A stretch of 49,144 nucleotides of DNA from Myxococcales bacterium (GTDB lineage Bacteria > Myxococcota_A > Polyangia > Polyangiales > Polyangiaceae): positions 5,895 to 55,038 of the forward strand of contig JAAFHV010000027.1 in NCBI GenBank assembly GCA_013297655.1, in the 5' to 3' direction. The position numbers and the translations under genes were made by a program. This document shows positions 16,911 to 27,015 of the stretch, in pieces (position 1 is the stretch's first letter; every line of letters begins with the position of its first letter). Below the pieces are notes generated by a model that was given only the letters and a program-made list of their open reading frames with translations, was not told where the DNA came from and searched no databases.

Positions 16911-18502
16911 CCGAGCTCTCTTTCGAACGCCTTCCCGACCCGGATCGCTTCCGCTTCGAGGTCTGGTGGCGCATCGGCGAGGAACGTGGTCGCGAGGGCC
17001 GGCCGGGAAAAACGCGTCGCAAACGCGCGCGGGGCGCGTGGGTTTCGGTACCAATCGTCGTCGAGCGTGTCGACGAGGCGCTGGTGGGCGGAGAGCGTGG
17101 TCAGCGCCGCGAGCCAGCGCGCCGGCTCGTCGTCGTGGGGAGTTGGCGCGAGGAAGTCGATGCTCGCGTACGGACCGCCGGTGACGGCGTCGAGCTCGCG
17201 GACGCGCTCGGTGACCCCCTCGTGCGCGACGAGCCACGCGAGCGCGCGGAGACGGAGTGAAAAGAGCAGCGACGCGTGAAGCGCCTTCGACGCGTCGACC
17301 GCGCCACCACGACCCGCCGCGAGCTCGCGCGCGAGGAACGGGGCCGACGCGACCGTGAGCGCGAAGAGCGCGCCGGTGCGGTGCGCGTCGACGAAGTGCG
17401 GGTCCTCCGCGAGTGGGAACGCGGCATATCGTAAAGCTTCTTGACGATGCAGGGCCTCGCCGTAGAGCGCCGCGGCGCGGACGAAGCTCGCGGCGCCTAC
17501 CGGCGCCGGGAGCTTCATCGCGGGAGCCGCGCCGAAGCCAACGAACCCCCGCTGCACCCACTCGCCCGTGAGCCGCGCGGGCCATTCGGCCCCGCGCGCC
17601 TCACGTGCGCTCGCGAGCCGCCACGTGTCGACCGGCGCGAGCCCGTGCGCCGCGCGCGACGTCCCGGTTCGCGCGACTTGCGCGCGGGTCAAGAGGTCCT
17701 TCGCGAGCGGCTCGGTCGTGCGTAGGAAGCGCACGGCCGAGCCGACCAGGGCCTCCTCCGAGACCCCCGGCGCCGCGTCGTCCGGGGCGACCTTCGTCAC
17801 GCTCGCCGGCGAGAGCTCGCCGGCGAGCACCGCGATGAGATCGGCGCTCGCGGTGACGACGAGGCGCGAGCCGGACGACGCGGACGGCTCGGACGACGCT
17901 CTTCCGGCTTCTCCCGAAGCCGGAAGGAGCGTCGTGTCGAGGTGCACGAGGGCGCGACCGAATCGGCCGGGACGGCCGAGTCGGTGCGCGACCTCGTCGC
18001 GGCGCGTGCGTCGCTCGTCGCGGTGCGCGCGGACGCGCGCACCACGACGAGCGGCGAGGTCCACGTGGGAGCCCGCGATTTCCGCGGTCTCGGACGAGAG
18101 GAGCCCGAGGAGGGCTTCGCTCGCGGAGCCCTCGTCGGGGGCCTCGTCTCGTTTGCGGCGCGGCTCTTCGGGACGAGGCGCGCGCAGAGCGCGCGCCTCG
18201 TTGCGCTCGAGGTCCCACGTGAGGCGCGCGAGGGTGAGCTCGGCGACCCAGCGGGCGCACGAAGCGCGGAGCGCTTCGTCCGCCCGCGACGTGTGGCGAG
18301 CGACGAGGGCCTCGTAGGTGCGCTTGCCCGCGAGGTGGCGGTGGGGCGCGAGAGCGCCCCCCGCCACCCACGGGTCGAGCGCGTCCGTCGCGAGGGCCGT
18401 GGGGTCCGTGGTGAGGGCGTGCCGTGCGAGCCGCAAGGCTCGCACGGCGCGCGCGAGGTCGCGGGCGAGGCCGCCGAGGTCTTCCGCGAGGCCGGCGGTC
18501 AT
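16907..18502 (-). CDS. Unknown 531-residue soluble protein
   Basis: The ATG at 18502 overlaps the miaE stop as ATGA, which fixes the start; the longer frame would overlap miaE. There is no signal peptide and no membrane helix. The sequence is strongly helical, Ala/Arg/Glu-rich and low in Lys, with a charged region at about residues 105-210. From about 215 it is more compact (SRLVVTASADLIAVLAGEL; later HRTGALFALTVASAPFLAREL). I found no P-loop, HExxH, Rossmann or DNA-binding motif. Its position between a tRNA hydroxylase and an exported protein does not indicate a function. Confidence 0.7.
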   Translation of the reverse strand: MTAGLAEDLGGLARDLARAVRALRLARHALTTDPTALATDALDPWVAGGALAPHRHLAGKRTYEALVARHTSRADEALRASCARWVAELTLARLTWDLERNEARALRAPRPEEPRRKRDEAPDEGSASEALLGLLSSETAEIAGSHVDLAARRGARVRAHRDERRTRRDEVAHRLGRPGRFGRALVHLDTTLLPASGEAGRASSEPSASSGSRLVVTASADLIAVLAGELSPASVTKVAPDDAAPGVSEEALVGSAVRFLRTTEPLAKDLLTRAQVARTGTSRAAHGLAPVDTWRLASAREARGAEWPARLTGEWVQRGFVGFGAAPAMKLPAPVGAASFVRAAALYGEALHRQEALRYAAFPLAEDPHFVDAHRTGALFALTVASAPFLARELAAGRGGAVDASKALHASLLFSLRLRALAWLVAHEGVTERVRELDAVTGGPYASIDFLAPTPHDDEPARWLAALTTLSAHQRLVDTLDDDWYRNPRAPRAFATRFSRPALATTFLADAPPDLEAEAIRVGKAFERELG

Positions 18503-19101
18503 CCGTGGATCGTGCTCCGGACGGCTTTTTTCGCGAGCCCTTGCACGATGCGACCTTCGGCTTCGGCGAGCGCTTCGAGCCGTCGTGTAACGAGCGCGTC
18601 GTCGCCGAGGGCGGCCTCGAGCGCGAGATCTCGGTAGGTGCGGAAGTGCCGCGCCTCGCACGCGAACAGCTCTTCGTAGAACTCGCGGAGCGCGTCGTCC
18701 TTCTCGACGACCCCCTGGAGCAACTTGAAGCGCTCGCACGAGCGCGCCTCGATCACGGCCGCTGCGAGCAAACGATCGACCAAGAGCGGAGTGCCGTCGC
18801 GAGGGAGCGCTTTGCACGCAAGGCGAAGCTCGGCTGCGTATTCGTCGACCGGCGGATGTCCGAGATCGATCCCGCGCGACGAGAGGAAGTCCACCACACG
18901 ATCGAAGTGGTCGAGCTCTTCGCGTGCGAGCGCGGTGAGCGCCTTCACGAGCTTCAGGCTCGTGGGGTGCCGCGCGACGAGCGACAGAGCGTGGCTCGCC
19001 GCCTTCATCTCACAATGTGCGTGGTCGACCAGCACACCCTCGAGATCGCGCGCGGCGAGCGCGACCCATTCGGGGTCCGTGGGCGTGGTGAGGCACAGCA
19101 T
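18499..19101 (-). CDS. miaE: tRNA-(ms2io6A)-hydroxylase MiaE
   Basis: The protein has 200 residues, the usual family length. MiaE is a non-haem di-iron monooxygenase that hydroxylates the isopentenyl group of ms2i6A at tRNA position 37. The four-helix bundle ligands are visible: Glu-31 in DHAHCEMKAASHA, E-x-x-H at 62-65 (EELDHF), Glu-118 (IEARSCERF) and E-x-x-H at 149-152 (CEARHFRTY). MiaA and MiaB, which make its substrate, are not in the window. It is the first gene of a coupled three-gene unit; the other two products are unrelated to known tRNA modification. Confidence 0.93.
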   Translation of the reverse strand: MLCLTTPTDPEWVALAARDLEGVLVDHAHCEMKAASHALSLVARHPTSLKLVKALTALAREELDHFDRVVDFLSSRGIDLGHPPVDEYAAELRLACKALPRDGTPLLVDRLLAAAVIEARSCERFKLLQGVVEKDDALREFYEELFACEARHFRTYRDLALEAALGDDALVTRRLEALAEAEGRIVQGLAKKAVRSTIHG

Positions 19102-19157
19102 GACCGGGTCTCGCTAGCACACCTTTTCGCCGGCGCGCGACCCACGCGCAGCGCCCC

Positions 19158-20078
19158 TCAGGTCGCGGCGGATTGTGCCTCTTTCGGCCTACGTTTTCCG
19201 AGCACGAGGAGCGCGATCAAGACACCGAAGAGCCCGATCGCCCGCGTGATCCGGTCGCCCGTTCCTTCGCCCCGGTACGCGTAGTCGGAGGTGCGCGGCA
19301 CGTACGGCTCACGCTCGAGGGCGGCGACCATCTCGGGATCACCGACGAGCTCTCCCTTCGTTCCGATGACCACCGTGCGACGAGCGCGGAGCGCTTCCAT
19401 CACGGAGGCTTCACTCGCCGGCTCCTTCACGAAGACGAGGGTGCGGCAGATGCCGAGCACGCTGCCGGCGTGGAAATCCGACGATCCGATCGCGCCGAGG
19501 CGGGGGGTAGCTTCGTCGTAGAAGCGGATCATGGAGGGGTAGCTCCAGGGTCCTTTTCGTTCGCGGAGGGCGAGCGGGTGCATGCGCTCGGCGCCGTCCA
19601 GCTCCGCGCGAATCGGCACGAGCGAGGGCCAAAAGAACTCCACCGGGTGGGCCGCGAAGATGACGCCTCCTTGCGCGTGCACGGCCGCCACCGCGGCGAC
19701 GGAGCCACCTCCCGGGTCGACGGTGTGCTCGAGCCCGACCGCGATGAGGTGGAAATTCGCCGACGTGATCTCTTCTCCCGCGAGCACGATCGGGCCGTCG
19801 CCCAAGCGGCCCACGGCCCTAGCGATTTTCCCTGCCGTGACGCCGTTGTGCTCCGTCACCGCGACCACGTCGAGGCCGCGGCGCGACGCCTGCCGCACGA
19901 TCGCGGTCGGAGTGAGCATGCCGTCGCTCCACGTGGTGTGCACGTGAAAGTCGCCCTCGAGCACGCGGTAGCCCGCGCGACGCACCTCGGGTCGCTCGGG
20001 GCGCGGATCGGCGCACGCGCCTCCGACGAGGCCGACAGCGAGGAGCGCCGCCGCCACCAGCTCCGGAACGCGCTTCAT
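19158..20078 (-). CDS. Exported PHP-domain phosphoesterase-like protein with C-terminal membrane helix
   Basis: The protein has 306 residues. The N-terminal signal (ELVAAALLAVGLVGGAC) fits a lipoprotein, Cys-22. The PHP fold motifs follow in order: GDFHVHTTWSDG (His-45, His-47), VTEHNG, GEEI, FAAHPVEFFWP and SSDFHAGS. These are the metal ligands of a trinuclear phosphoesterase. A hydrophobic helix near the C-terminus (AIGLFGVLIALLVLG) is followed by Lys/Arg, so the protein would be anchored at both ends. PHP enzymes are mostly cytoplasmic; an envelope version suggests hydrolysis of an extracytoplasmic phosphoester. The start overlaps the stop of the upstream membrane protein gene. Confidence 0.88.
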   Translation of the reverse strand: MKRVPELVAAALLAVGLVGGACADPRPERPEVRRAGYRVLEGDFHVHTTWSDGMLTPTAIVRQASRRGLDVVAVTEHNGVTAGKIARAVGRLGDGPIVLAGEEITSANFHLIAVGLEHTVDPGGGSVAAVAAVHAQGGVIFAAHPVEFFWPSLVPIRAELDGAERMHPLALRERKGPWSYPSMIRFYDEATPRLGAIGSSDFHAGSVLGICRTLVFVKEPASEASVMEALRARRTVVIGTKGELVGDPEMVAALEREPYVPRTSDYAYRGEGTGDRITRAIGLFGVLIALLVLGKRRPKEAQSAAT

Positions 20079-20680
20079 TTTGGACCTCCCGCGAAGGGGA
20101 GGATCGGCAAGAGCTGCCCCTGCGCGATGTAGTATCCGACCACGCAGCCCATCGCGACGAGGTAAAACGCGGACGTCGCCACGACCGCGCGCCCACGGGG
20201 CAGGCCCGCGCCGCGCCGGAACAGCGCGAACGTGGTGACGATGCCCCACACGAGCGCGACGAGCACCGCGATCGGCGCGACGTACGCGAGCGCCGAGAGC
20301 GAGTTGGTCGAAAAAAGAAGCGCCGATACGATCGCGAGCAGCGCCGCGAACCACACACCGTGGCCGTCGAAGTAGAGCGCGAGCAAGGTCTCGAGCTTCG
20401 TGTCGGCACGCGCCATCCGCGCGCCGGCCGCGACACCGAGCGCCTGCACGAGCGGCATCCACGAGTACGAGCCCGCCGCGAGCAAGACCTCGAGCGGCGA
20501 GAGGCGCCCCGTCGAGGTGAAGCTCACGAAGGCGCCGATGACGAAGAGGAGCCGAAGCACCCCGAACACGATCCGCGCGCGGGCCTCGCGCGACGGCATC
20601 GCGCCCACCTCTTCTGCGAGCGCGCGGTACCCCTCGAACGGCGAGATCGTGATCGTCACGAGTCGAGAAAAGCGCGCCAT
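20075..20680 (-). CDS. Multi-pass membrane protein, YIP1-like
   Basis: The protein has 201 residues with about five hydrophobic segments (RIVFGVLRLLFVIGAFV, LLAAGSYSWMPLVQALGV, AALLAIVSALLFS, LAYVAPIAVLVALVWGIV, FYLVAMGCVVGYYIA). The short N-terminus SRLVTITISPFEGYRAL resembles the amphipathic start of YIP1-family proteins, which typically begin with a 'P.e.f..l' segment before the membrane domain. The function is unknown. The gene is translationally coupled (ATGA) to the exported PHP protein, so a membrane complex is plausible. Confidence 0.75.
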   Translation of the reverse strand: MARFSRLVTITISPFEGYRALAEEVGAMPSREARARIVFGVLRLLFVIGAFVSFTSTGRLSPLEVLLAAGSYSWMPLVQALGVAAGARMARADTKLETLLALYFDGHGVWFAALLAIVSALLFSTNSLSALAYVAPIAVLVALVWGIVTTFALFRRGAGLPRGRAVVATSAFYLVAMGCVVGYYIAQGQLLPILPFAGGPK

Positions 20681-20757
20681 TCGTCGACGACGATCTTAAC
20701 TCACGAACGAAGAGAAACCTCGCCACGCTTCGTAAAGATACGTCGCGACCGCGGCGC

Positions 20758-21198
20758 TCATCCGAAGAGCGCGTCGTACCTTCGCTGCATCTCCTCGGGG
20801 GTGACTCCCTTTTCGATTTCGTGCCCGACCAGCCACTCGTGACCGAACGGGTCACGAATCGCGCCGCTGCGCTCGCCGTAAAACTGGTCGCGAAGCGGGC
20901 GAACCAACGTGGCTCCCTGCGCGACCGCGCGGGCGACGAGGGCGTCGGCGTCGTCGACGTGGAGGTGAATCGAGCTCGTCGTGGGGTGCCCCTCTTGCGG
21001 CCCCACGATGCCCATCTCGGGGAACTCCTCCGACACCATCAGCGTGGTCCCGCCGAGCGCGAGCTCGGCATGGCCGAGCCTGCCTCCGGGCTCGACGAGT
21101 CGAAACTTCTCCTTCGCGCCGAAGACCTCTTCGTAAAACGCGATCGCCTTTTTTCCGTCGCGCACCCGCAGGTAAGCGAACACTTCGTGAACGGCCAT
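20758..21198 (-). CDS. VOC-family (glyoxalase/PhnB-like) protein
   Basis: The protein has 146 residues with the beta-alpha-beta-beta-beta repeats of the vicinal oxygen chelate fold. It starts with the YLRVRDGKKAIAFYEEVFGA module, then HAELALGGTTLMVSEE. The second module begins SSIHLHVDDADALVARAV and ends IRDPFGHEWLVGHEIE. Metal ligands can be placed at His in GHAEL, His in SIHLHV and Glu/His in GHEW. PhnB-like members are often annotated as glyoxalase or bleomycin-resistance relatives, and the substrate cannot be read from sequence. The ATG at 21198 is preferred because the frame upstream of it lacks the fold. Confidence 0.88.
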   Translation of the reverse strand: MAVHEVFAYLRVRDGKKAIAFYEEVFGAKEKFRLVEPGGRLGHAELALGGTTLMVSEEFPEMGIVGPQEGHPTTSSIHLHVDDADALVARAVAQGATLVRPLRDQFYGERSGAIRDPFGHEWLVGHEIEKGVTPEEMQRRYDALFG

Positions 21199-21444
21199 GA
21201 GCTCTCCTTCGCCACGCCGACCGACGCGGCAAAAGCAAGGTGTGCTCCGAGGCGGTCCCTGTCTTGAACGAATTTTACCGTCGACGGTTCGCCTCGTTTC
21301 CCGCACAAAAACGCCACTCAGCGATGAGCCGCCGACCCGCATGACCCGTGGTGCAGACGCGACTTCGGCCACGGAGGTGCATCACGACGGAGCGCGCTCC
21401 GACGACGAGGATCGCCCGACGGCATCGGTGAAGAGCGCCGGTCT

Positions 21445-22137
21445 TCAGAAGCCCTTCGCAGTGAGCGTCGCCTCGTAGCCATTCCCGAGCCCATCCTCGT
21501 AGTGCCATTCGATCGGGCCGACCCCGCGGCAGAACACCGTATAGGACGTGTACGAAGCGACGACCGTCGCCGACCAGCAGTCGTCGAACGTCCCGGCCGG
21601 CACCGTGCGGGTGCCCCGCGATTGCCATTCGTACTGCCTTACGCCGTCGGTCCATTTGTGGCCTTCGGCGACCGGCGAGTCGAGCGAGAGGCGCCAACCG
21701 GCGACGTAGGTGAACACGCGATCGCCCTCGACCGCGTAGTCGAAGTCGCCCGCGTTCTTGCAGAGCGACGAGACGGTGATCGCGGTCTTGCCGTCTCTTT
21801 GCGCGCTGCTCTTCGCGGTCGAGACGTGGGTACCGGCCTGGCAGGCGGGGTAAAACCCGAGCACCTTGACGGAGTAGGTCCACGAGCGACCCACGGCGAT
21901 CGGATCGATCCGGCGATCGGCGACCGTCGCGTCGCTCGCGCTCGCTCCGTCGCGAGGCGCGGAGTCGGACGTTAGGCCCCCATCGCTCGGCGCGGGAAGG
22001 GTCGGCGTGGGCGGAGCGACGCTCGAGTCTCCGGTGACCGCAGCGTCCGCGAGCGGGTCGTCGATGCTCGTGGATGCACCTCCGCACGCCACGACCGCAC
22101 CCAAGAAGCCCATCGCCACGATCGCTACCTTGTTCAT
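21445..22137 (-). CDS. Lipoprotein of unknown function
   Basis: The protein has 230 residues from an ATG preceded by a strong GGAGGT ribosome site. The lipobox is GAVVACGG. A Thr/Ser/Asp/Pro-rich linker of about 50 residues follows, as in many myxobacterial surface lipoproteins. The globular part (SYSVKVLGFYPACQAG, SSLCKNAGDFDYAVEGDRVF, WHYEDGLGNGYEATL) is beta-rich with a few Cys. It may be a DUF of the kind found near secreted myxobacterial proteins, but I cannot name it. The gene lies between the VOC and AraC genes on the same strand, with gaps over 100 bp. Confidence 0.7.
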   Translation of the reverse strand: MNKVAIVAMGFLGAVVACGGASTSIDDPLADAAVTGDSSVAPPTPTLPAPSDGGLTSDSAPRDGASASDATVADRRIDPIAVGRSWTYSVKVLGFYPACQAGTHVSTAKSSAQRDGKTAITVSSLCKNAGDFDYAVEGDRVFTYVAGWRLSLDSPVAEGHKWTDGVRQYEWQSRGTRTVPAGTFDDCWSATVVASYTSYTVFCRGVGPIEWHYEDGLGNGYEATLTAKGF

Positions 22138-22248
22138 CCGACCTCCGCTTCGTACGTGGACGCTGCGCATCGCGATTATGAGCGCGAGGATCTCTTTCCG
22201 TCCCAGCAGCAAGCGACCGACGCTCAACCACTCGGAATCAAACAAGAA

Positions 22249-23075
22249 TCAGCCAGCGAGCACGACGTGATTCTTCACCCCTACGAAGGCCGCGCGGTAC
22301 GCGGAGGGCGAGACCCCGGCCCGGCGAGCCACGTCGCGACAGTAGTGCGCCTGGTCGGCGTAGCCGGCGGCGAGCGCGATCTCGGCGTGCGTGATGCGCG
22401 GACGGGCGAGCGAGTCGAGCGCCCGTTGAAACCTGAGCACGCTCGCGTAGGCCTTCGGCGCGAGGCCGACCGCAGCACGAAAGTGCTCCACGAACGCGCG
22501 GTGGCTGAGGCCGCTCCGCGCCGCGTGGACTGCGACCGCGACCGCGGGGTCGAACGAAGCGAGCACCGAGCGAACGCCGTCCCTCGGTCCGCTCGCCGCG
22601 AGCACACGAAACCGAGAGAGGAGCGCGCGGTCGAGCGCGTCGAGCAGCGCCTCCGCTGGATCGGCGCATCGAAGCGAGGCGTGGAGCTCGTCGACGAGCG
22701 AACGCGCAGAGGCGCCCCAAAGGCTCTCGAGCGGCGTGTGTCGATCGGCGAGCTCGTGCGCAGGGACACCGAAGAGCGCGAGCGACGCGAACGGCGAGAG
22801 TTGGGCGCCGACGGAGACGCAGGGCACCGCTTCTTTCACGTAGTGCGTGTCGCGCGCGCCGCCGACCACCGCCGACCCGATCCACGCGATCGCGCCTCCT
22901 TCGACGATGCCGAGCGGCGGACCGAGGCGCACGGCGAGATGCATGCTTCCGGTCGGCAACACGTGCTCGCGTCGAGTCGCCATCGCGGTCGCGGTCGCGG
23001 CCTCGGCGCTCACCCACGTGCCTCGCACGAGGCCGCGAAGTGCCGGCCCGGGCTCGCGCCAAGTCGATCGAAGGC

Positions 23076-23079
<4 letters not shown>
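22249..23079 (-). CDS. AraC-family transcriptional regulator
   Basis: The protein has 276 residues. The C-terminal 100 residues are a double helix-turn-helix of AraC type: the first HTH around LSHRAFVEHFRAAVGLAPKAY, then LRFQRALD and the second HTH ITHAEIALAAGYADQAHYCRD, ending GVSPSAYR. The N-terminal half resembles the DUF6597-type sensor domain (RLGPPLGIVEGG, FGVPAHELADR). The GTG start at 23079 overlaps the stop of the kinase gene (GTGA), so it is translated with the kinase. A target regulon is not visible; the region upstream of the kinase contains repeats that could be its site. Confidence 0.9.
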
Positions 23080-25037
<1,958 letters not shown>

Positions 25038-25057
25038 GACCCGGCATCGTACGCTGT

Positions 25058-25075
25058 CGCGACGGCACCGTCGCG
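25058..25075. promoter_or_regulatory. Palindrome upstream of the kinase gene
   Basis: CGCGACGG-CA-CCGTCGCG is a perfect 8-bp inverted repeat, 20 bp upstream of the kinase ATG (minus strand) in the 131-bp gap with the divergent membrane protein gene. It could be an operator for the AraC regulator or another repressor; no assignment is possible from sequence. Confidence 0.5.
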
Positions 25076-25084
25076 GTTTGCGCC

Positions 25085-25111
25085 CGTTCGCGACCATTCG
25101 CGACCGTTCGC
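25085..25111. repeat. 10-bp direct repeats, 2.7 copies
   Basis: GTTCGCGACC, ATTCGCGACC and GTTCGCC are spaced exactly 10 bp apart, one helical turn. They are adjacent to the palindrome in the same divergent promoter region. They fit a row of half-sites for a regulator such as an AraC protein. Confidence 0.6.
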
Positions 25112-25168
25112 CTGAAAACACGGCCTTCCATCGTCGTTCGGCGTCCGCTTTCGCTATCTTGGTGGGTG

Positions 25169-26038
25169 ATGATCCCTCCCGCGTTCGCTGCACCCAAGGT
25201 GCTCCGGTGGCTCAACATCGCGGCGGTGGGTCTGTCGCTCGCGGCGATCACGGCGAGCACCTTCGCCGGTCTCGATCGCAGCTTCTCGGGGATCACCACC
25301 GGCTTGCCTACGCTCATGTTCGGCATGCTGTGGGCGTGGCTCCTCCGCATTCCGAACACGATCGGGCGCTCGCCGGTGCGGTGGGGATGGCTCGCTTCGG
25401 TGCCGCTCGCCGCACTGAACGCGGGGTTCGCGGCCGGGATACTCATGGCGACGGACAGCCAAGCGAACGCGTTCGATTTCGGGGGATTTCTCGGTGGAGT
25501 CGCGCTCGGGATCACGTTCGGGGTGTTCATGTGGGCGCCCGCCCTCGTCGGCACGCTCGTCGCGTTCGGGCTGCCGATCGCGATGTCGCAGAGCCTCGCG
25601 AAGAAGGGCCTCGCTGGCGAAGAACGCGGCGAACGCATCGTTGGCATCGTCTGCGCGGGGCTCGCCATCATCGCGCTCGGCCTGTCGTTCGTGCACACGA
25701 GCGAGCACTCAGGCGCCGAGGCGTTCGGCACCCGCCGCGAAGGCCTCGTGGCCGCCGGGCTCGTCTTCATGCGAATCGCGGCCGTGCTCGGCGCGGTGGT
25801 CGGCGGCACCGCGGCCGTGCTCGCGAACATACGAGAGCGCAGCCGGAAGCTGTTCGTCGAGAACGCAGAGCAGGGGAAAATACCTGGATTTCGCGTCGAC
25901 GCGACAGCGGAAGGCAAAGCCCTCGTCCGCGTCTCGAGCCTGGGCCAGGGTTATCGCGTCTCCGATTTCACGCAGGAGGTCTTCCTCCTCGACGAAGAGG
26001 GTCACGCGACCGAGTCTCGTCTCGCCGATCGCGCGTAG
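25169..26038 (+). CDS. Multi-pass membrane protein of unknown function
   Basis: The protein has 289 residues and six to seven hydrophobic segments between residues 10 and 230 (RWLNIAAVGLSLAAI, GLPTLMFGMLWAWLL, GWLASVPLAALNAGF, GGVALGITFGVFMWAPALVG, VGIVCAGLAIIALGL, VAAGLVFMRIAAVLGAVVGG). They are followed by a soluble C-terminal tail of about 55 residues. I recognise no family. An ATG at 25169 and a GTG three bases upstream are equally possible starts. It is divergent from the kinase gene and shares its promoter region. Confidence 0.75.
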   Translation: MIPPAFAAPKVLRWLNIAAVGLSLAAITASTFAGLDRSFSGITTGLPTLMFGMLWAWLLRIPNTIGRSPVRWGWLASVPLAALNAGFAAGILMATDSQANAFDFGGFLGGVALGITFGVFMWAPALVGTLVAFGLPIAMSQSLAKKGLAGEERGERIVGIVCAGLAIIALGLSFVHTSEHSGAEAFGTRREGLVAAGLVFMRIAAVLGAVVGGTAAVLANIRERSRKLFVENAEQGKIPGFRVDATAEGKALVRVSSLGQGYRVSDFTQEVFLLDEEGHATESRLADRA

Positions 26039-26125
26039 CCGCGGCGCGGGCATGAACGCGCGAGGCGGGCGATGGCGATGCGCCGGGCTCGGTGTTCACT
26101 ACGCTGCGTGCCATACTCTCGAGCG

Positions 26126-26896
26126 ATGGCCACACAGCTCGAAGAGGTCCTCTCCACGAGCGCGCGCGCCGCGCTCGAACGCACCCGCGCGATGCCGCTC
26201 AGCTACGGGCACAAGCTCTACGAGTGCCCCGGCTCCACCAGCGAGCGCCCGCGCGTCCTCGTGGTGCTCGGCGAGGCGCACGTCAAAATGGGCGACGCGG
26301 CGGTGCTCGGACGCGAAATCGTGGCGGGCTTCGACCTCCGCGGCGTCGAGACGTTCCAAGCCAAAAACGTCACGTGGGGCCGGCTCCTCGGCGCGCTCAT
26401 CCAAGGCCCGCGCAGCCTCCTGAGGTTCTTCTCGCTCGGCGTCGTCGAGGGCAGCACCATCGTCGAAGCGAAGGCGCTCCGCTTCGGCCATACGGTGGAG
26501 CTCGAACGAACGAAGACGATCCCGTTCCCGCTCCATGTGGCTTCTGTCTACATGTCGCTCTTCTTCCTCGTCTCGTTCGCGCACCTCGCGTACATGCTCG
26601 TCGCAGCGTTCTTACCCGGCGGCGAGCCCGTCTCCGCGCTCACGGTGATCGCGATGCTGTTCCAGGCCCACATGATGCTCATCGTGCCGGCGTGGTTCTT
26701 GCGCGCGCACTCGTGGGCGTGGGTGATTCACCCCGCGATCGCGATCGTGAGCGTGCGCGACGTGCTTATGGCGGAGGGCACCGCGCGCATGATGGCAGAG
26801 CACCCGGAAGCGAAGAGCGCGGTCGTCGTCATGGGTCGTGCGCACCTGCCCGGCTACGGACGTGAGCTCGAAAAACGCGGGTTCCGCGCCCTCTGA
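26126..26896 (+). CDS. TraB/PrgY-like membrane protein
   Basis: The protein has 256 residues. The N-terminal region has VLVVLGEAHVKMGD (Glu-50, His-52) and RGVETF; the C-terminal region has VVVMGRAHLPGYG (His about 240). The TraB/PrgY (TIKI-related) family has the same GExH, ExxxF and GxxHxxG positions, which form a putative metal-dependent hydrolase site. Two to four hydrophobic helices lie between (SVYMSLFFLVSFAHLAYMLV, ALTVIAMLFQAHMMLIVP). In PrgY the membrane region is C-terminal, so an internal location is unusual. The ATG at 26126 is the only start that keeps the conserved N-terminus without antisense sequence. The substrate is unknown. Confidence 0.65.
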   Translation: MATQLEEVLSTSARAALERTRAMPLSYGHKLYECPGSTSERPRVLVVLGEAHVKMGDAAVLGREIVAGFDLRGVETFQAKNVTWGRLLGALIQGPRSLLRFFSLGVVEGSTIVEAKALRFGHTVELERTKTIPFPLHVASVYMSLFFLVSFAHLAYMLVAAFLPGGEPVSALTVIAMLFQAHMMLIVPAWFLRAHSWAWVIHPAIAIVSVRDVLMAEGTARMMAEHPEAKSAVVVMGRAHLPGYGRELEKRGFRAL

Positions 26897-26960
26897 TCGC
26901 TCGACGCCCGCTCCGAGAGAAGCGTGTACCGCACATCTTTCGGTGCGCGCCGTGAACACG

Positions 26961-26990
26961 AAAAAACCCGCGGGCCGAACGGTCCGCGGG
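26961..26990 (-). terminator. Intrinsic terminator of the DUF4328-like gene
   Basis: On the minus strand, a 10-bp stem (CCCGCGGACC/GGCCCGCGGG, one wobble pair) with a GUUC loop is followed by six uridines. It lies 26 bp after the stop of the gene at 27016. This is the clearest intrinsic terminator in the window. Confidence 0.9.
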
Positions 26991-27015
26991 CTCTTCGTGT
27001 CGGTCAGCCGTTGCG

